Positions 62,475 through 64,000 of a stretch of DNA of 64,000 nucleotides are shown here, piece by piece. The notes beneath the pieces are model-generated. The model did not search any database. It worked only from the letters and a program-made list of their open reading frames with translations, and was not told the DNA's origin. Made by a program: the position numbers and the translations under genes. The stretch covers positions 1 to 64,000 of the forward strand of contig NZ_MDEE01000006.1 in assembly GCF_002939865.1 (NCBI RefSeq), given 5' to 3'. Origin of the DNA: Xanthomonas dyei. Lineage in GTDB: Bacteria > Pseudomonadota > Gammaproteobacteria > Xanthomonadales > Xanthomonadaceae. The stretch's first letter is position 1; each line of letters starts with the position of its first letter.

Positions 62475-64000
62475 GGAATCAGGTTCGGATCGTAATCGTC
62501 CGGATTGGTCGTGGTGTTGCTGGGCGGGACCAGGTACAGGTCGTCGCGGTAATAGCCGAGAATAGCACGGCGCAAAGTGCGGTCCGTGTTCTGGCCAAAC
62601 GAACTCAAGCCCTTGAGCACGAACTCGAACTGGATGGAGTTGTCCATCTCGCCGTCGCGGTTGCGCACGAACCGGCGCACCAGCGCGCGCACCGCCAGGC
62701 AGCAGCTGTCCCACTGCACGCCGCCGATGATCTCCAGCGGTTTACGGTCCAGCAGCGAGTAGTAGTAGCGACCGACCGCACTCCAGGTGGGATTGATCGG
62801 ATACAGGAACGAGAAGTCGGCCTGCTTGAGCTGGTCGCTGTCGTCGATCAGGTTACGACGGTAGCGGTAGGCCAGATTGATGATGCCGTCGTTGCCCAGT
62901 AGATAGCGGGTGCGCAGGCTGGCCAGGTCTTCCTTACGCGAGTTCGGGTTCCACTGATACGTGGCGCCCATCGACCAGCGATCGTTGATCATGTAGTTGG
63001 CATCGGCCACCCAGGCGGACTTGCCCTGCTCAATGGGCTGTTCGCTGCCTGCCGCGGAGTTGGTGCTGTTGTTGATGGTGACCAGCGAGTCGTTGAAGTA
63101 CAGGATCTGGCCGGCGCTCAGCGACAGCTTCTCGCGCCCGTCGTCCTGGCGCAGCCAGCGCGAGGTGACCGCCAGGGTCAACTGGTTGGCATCGTTCTGG
63201 CGGTCTGCGCCGGTATAGCGGGTGTCGCGGAACAGCTGGCCGTAGCTGAAGGTGAACGGACGGGTGTCGAAGACCGGCAGGTCGTCCTGGTCGCGGTAGG
63301 GCACGTACAAGTAGTACATGCGCGGTTCCAGCGTATTGAGATAATTGGTGCCGAACAGCGAGGTTTCCCGGTCGAAGTACAGGCCGGCGTCCAGCGAAGC
63401 GATCGGCAGGCTGCGCGTGGGCGTGCGATTGCCGGTCAACGGCGGGGTATTGGCCAGCGTCGAATCCAGTTGGTAGGCGGTGTAACGCCAGGCCACCGTT
63501 GGCGTTACGAACCAGGCTGCACCCGACAACGGCATCGAGATATAGGGTTTGACGTCCAGCCGCGAGCCGCTGCCATATTCCCTGTTGCGGATATTGGTGC
63601 GGACGTAATCATCATCGTCGTCATTGCCAGTATTGCCCCCATTTAACGGGGGTCTAACCAGATAAGAGTCGTCATGCGTAAAACGCACCGCCTCGGCATA
63701 CACACCCGCCTCAAAAATGCCGAACGGCTTTTCCCAGGTGAAATACGCACGCGGCTGCCGGTTGTAGGGCAACGCCTGCTCGTCCAGGGTGTAGTCGGTC
63801 AGCTGCCAGCGGTCGGCCATCAGGCCGGCGGTCCAGGTTTCGCCGGTGCCGTAGATGCCGATGGTGCTCTGCAGGCTGGACGCCGAGCCCATGCCGTTCA
63901 GACGGCTGGTGAAGTCTTCCACATAGCGGGTGTCGCTGACCCAGGAAATGCTGCTGCGCGCCTGCCAATGGCTGTTGACGTTGTGGTAGCCGCTATAGAA
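62471..64000 (-). CDS. lptD: LPS-assembly protein LptD, C-terminal part (5' end beyond the window)
   Basis: About 509 codons of the C-terminal barrel are present; the gene runs off the right edge without a start (frame open to 64000, FYSGYHNVNSHWQARSS). Barrel strands such as FLYPINPTWSAVGRYYYSLLDRK, IGGVQWDSCCLAVRALVRRFV and FEFVLKGLSSFGQ are typical of LptD; the Cys pair in DSCCLAVR takes part in the disulphides known for this family. With LptE it inserts lipopolysaccharide into the outer leaflet. Its stop overlaps surA (ATGA). Confidence 0.96.
   Translation of the reverse strand, partial: FYSGYHNVNSHWQARSSISWVSDTRYVEDFTSRLNGMGSASSLQSTIGIYGTGETWTAGLMADRWQLTDYTLDEQALPYNRQPRAYFTWEKPFGIFEAGVYAEAVRFTHDDSYLVRPPLNGGNTGNDDDDDYVRTNIRNREYGSGSRLDVKPYISMPLSGAAWFVTPTVAWRYTAYQLDSTLANTPPLTGNRTPTRSLPIASLDAGLYFDRETSLFGTNYLNTLEPRMYYLYVPYRDQDDLPVFDTRPFTFSYGQLFRDTRYTGADRQNDANQLTLAVTSRWLRQDDGREKLSLSAGQILYFNDSLVTINNSTNSAAGSEQPIEQGKSAWVADANYMINDRWSMGATYQWNPNSRKEDLASLRTRYLLGNDGIINLAYRYRRNLIDDSDQLKQADFSFLYPINPTWSAVGRYYYSLLDRKPLEIIGGVQWDSCCLAVRALVRRFVRNRDGEMDNSIQFEFVLKGLSSFGQNTDRTLRRAILGYYRDDLYLVPPSNTTTNPDDYDPNLIP

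Overview
The window reads as chromosomal DNA of a Xanthomonas species (Xanthomonadaceae, Gammaproteobacteria). GC is high, many overlapping shadow frames run opposite the real genes, TonB-dependent receptors are prominent, and the protein set looks xanthomonad: a 475-residue secreted alpha-amylase, a 904-residue PEP carboxylase, an SAH riboswitch before ahcY, and the lptD-surA-pdxA-rsmA-apaG-apaH order. The species cannot be fixed from the sequence alone. I see no tRNA, rRNA, CRISPR array, prophage or insertion-sequence transposase; the region is core-like with small accessory patches.

Layout. 0-7.2 kb: tail of an unseen gene, a histidine phosphatase fused to a multi-pass membrane domain, alpha-amylase, a zinc-ribbon membrane protein, DUF2058 and DUF3228 proteins and a small outer-membrane barrel. 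7.3-12.5 kb: a gene-poor stretch, ahcY with its SAH riboswitch and promoter, and a divergent S9-family peptidase followed by a 129-bp tandem repeat. 12.9-19.4 kb: ppc, then a tight three-gene unit (TetR, DUF4105 membrane protein, lipoprotein alpha/beta-hydrolase). 19.5-25.8 kb: a repeat-containing OmpA-like lipoprotein, a TonB-dependent receptor and a histidine acid phosphatase. 26-35.3 kb: metK, OsmC, a YdjM-type membrane hydrolase, dusB, a DUF4893-like secreted protein, nupC-rbsK (nucleoside/ribose salvage) and an aldo/keto reductase. 35.4-39.8 kb: a probably Fur-controlled heme uptake group (hemP, hemin receptor, a heme-associated protein, a DUF6607-like protein). 39.8-44.4 kb: a duplicated DUF486 gene end inside REP-like hairpins, then a taurine/sulfonate-type ABC importer with a TauD-like dioxygenase. 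44.6-48.5 kb: an FtsX-like permease and ATPase pair divergent from tesA. 48.5-53 kb: colR-colS, an SGNH hydrolase and dgkA. 52.5-57.5 kb: lemA, two TPM-domain proteins, lgt-thyA, a small low-GC membrane protein and folA. 57.7-64 kb: apaH (with an unusual glycine/arginine tail), apaG, rsmA, pdxA, surA and the C-terminal part of lptD, all on the minus strand.

Several units work together. metK and ahcY are two steps of the methyl cycle, and the riboswitch should raise ahcY when SAH builds up. thyA makes dihydrofolate, which folA reduces. lgt would lipidate the lipoproteins encoded here (hydrolase, OmpA-like, phosphatase, LemA). surA and lptD are outer-membrane assembly partners. The most noteworthy less-explained items are the phosphatase/membrane fusion, the TetR-DUF4105-hydrolase unit with a palindromic operator and an apparently leaderless start, the ABC ATPase without a canonical start codon, the repeat-bearing OmpA lipoprotein, the ApaH tail built on a hexanucleotide repeat, and several short repeat families.
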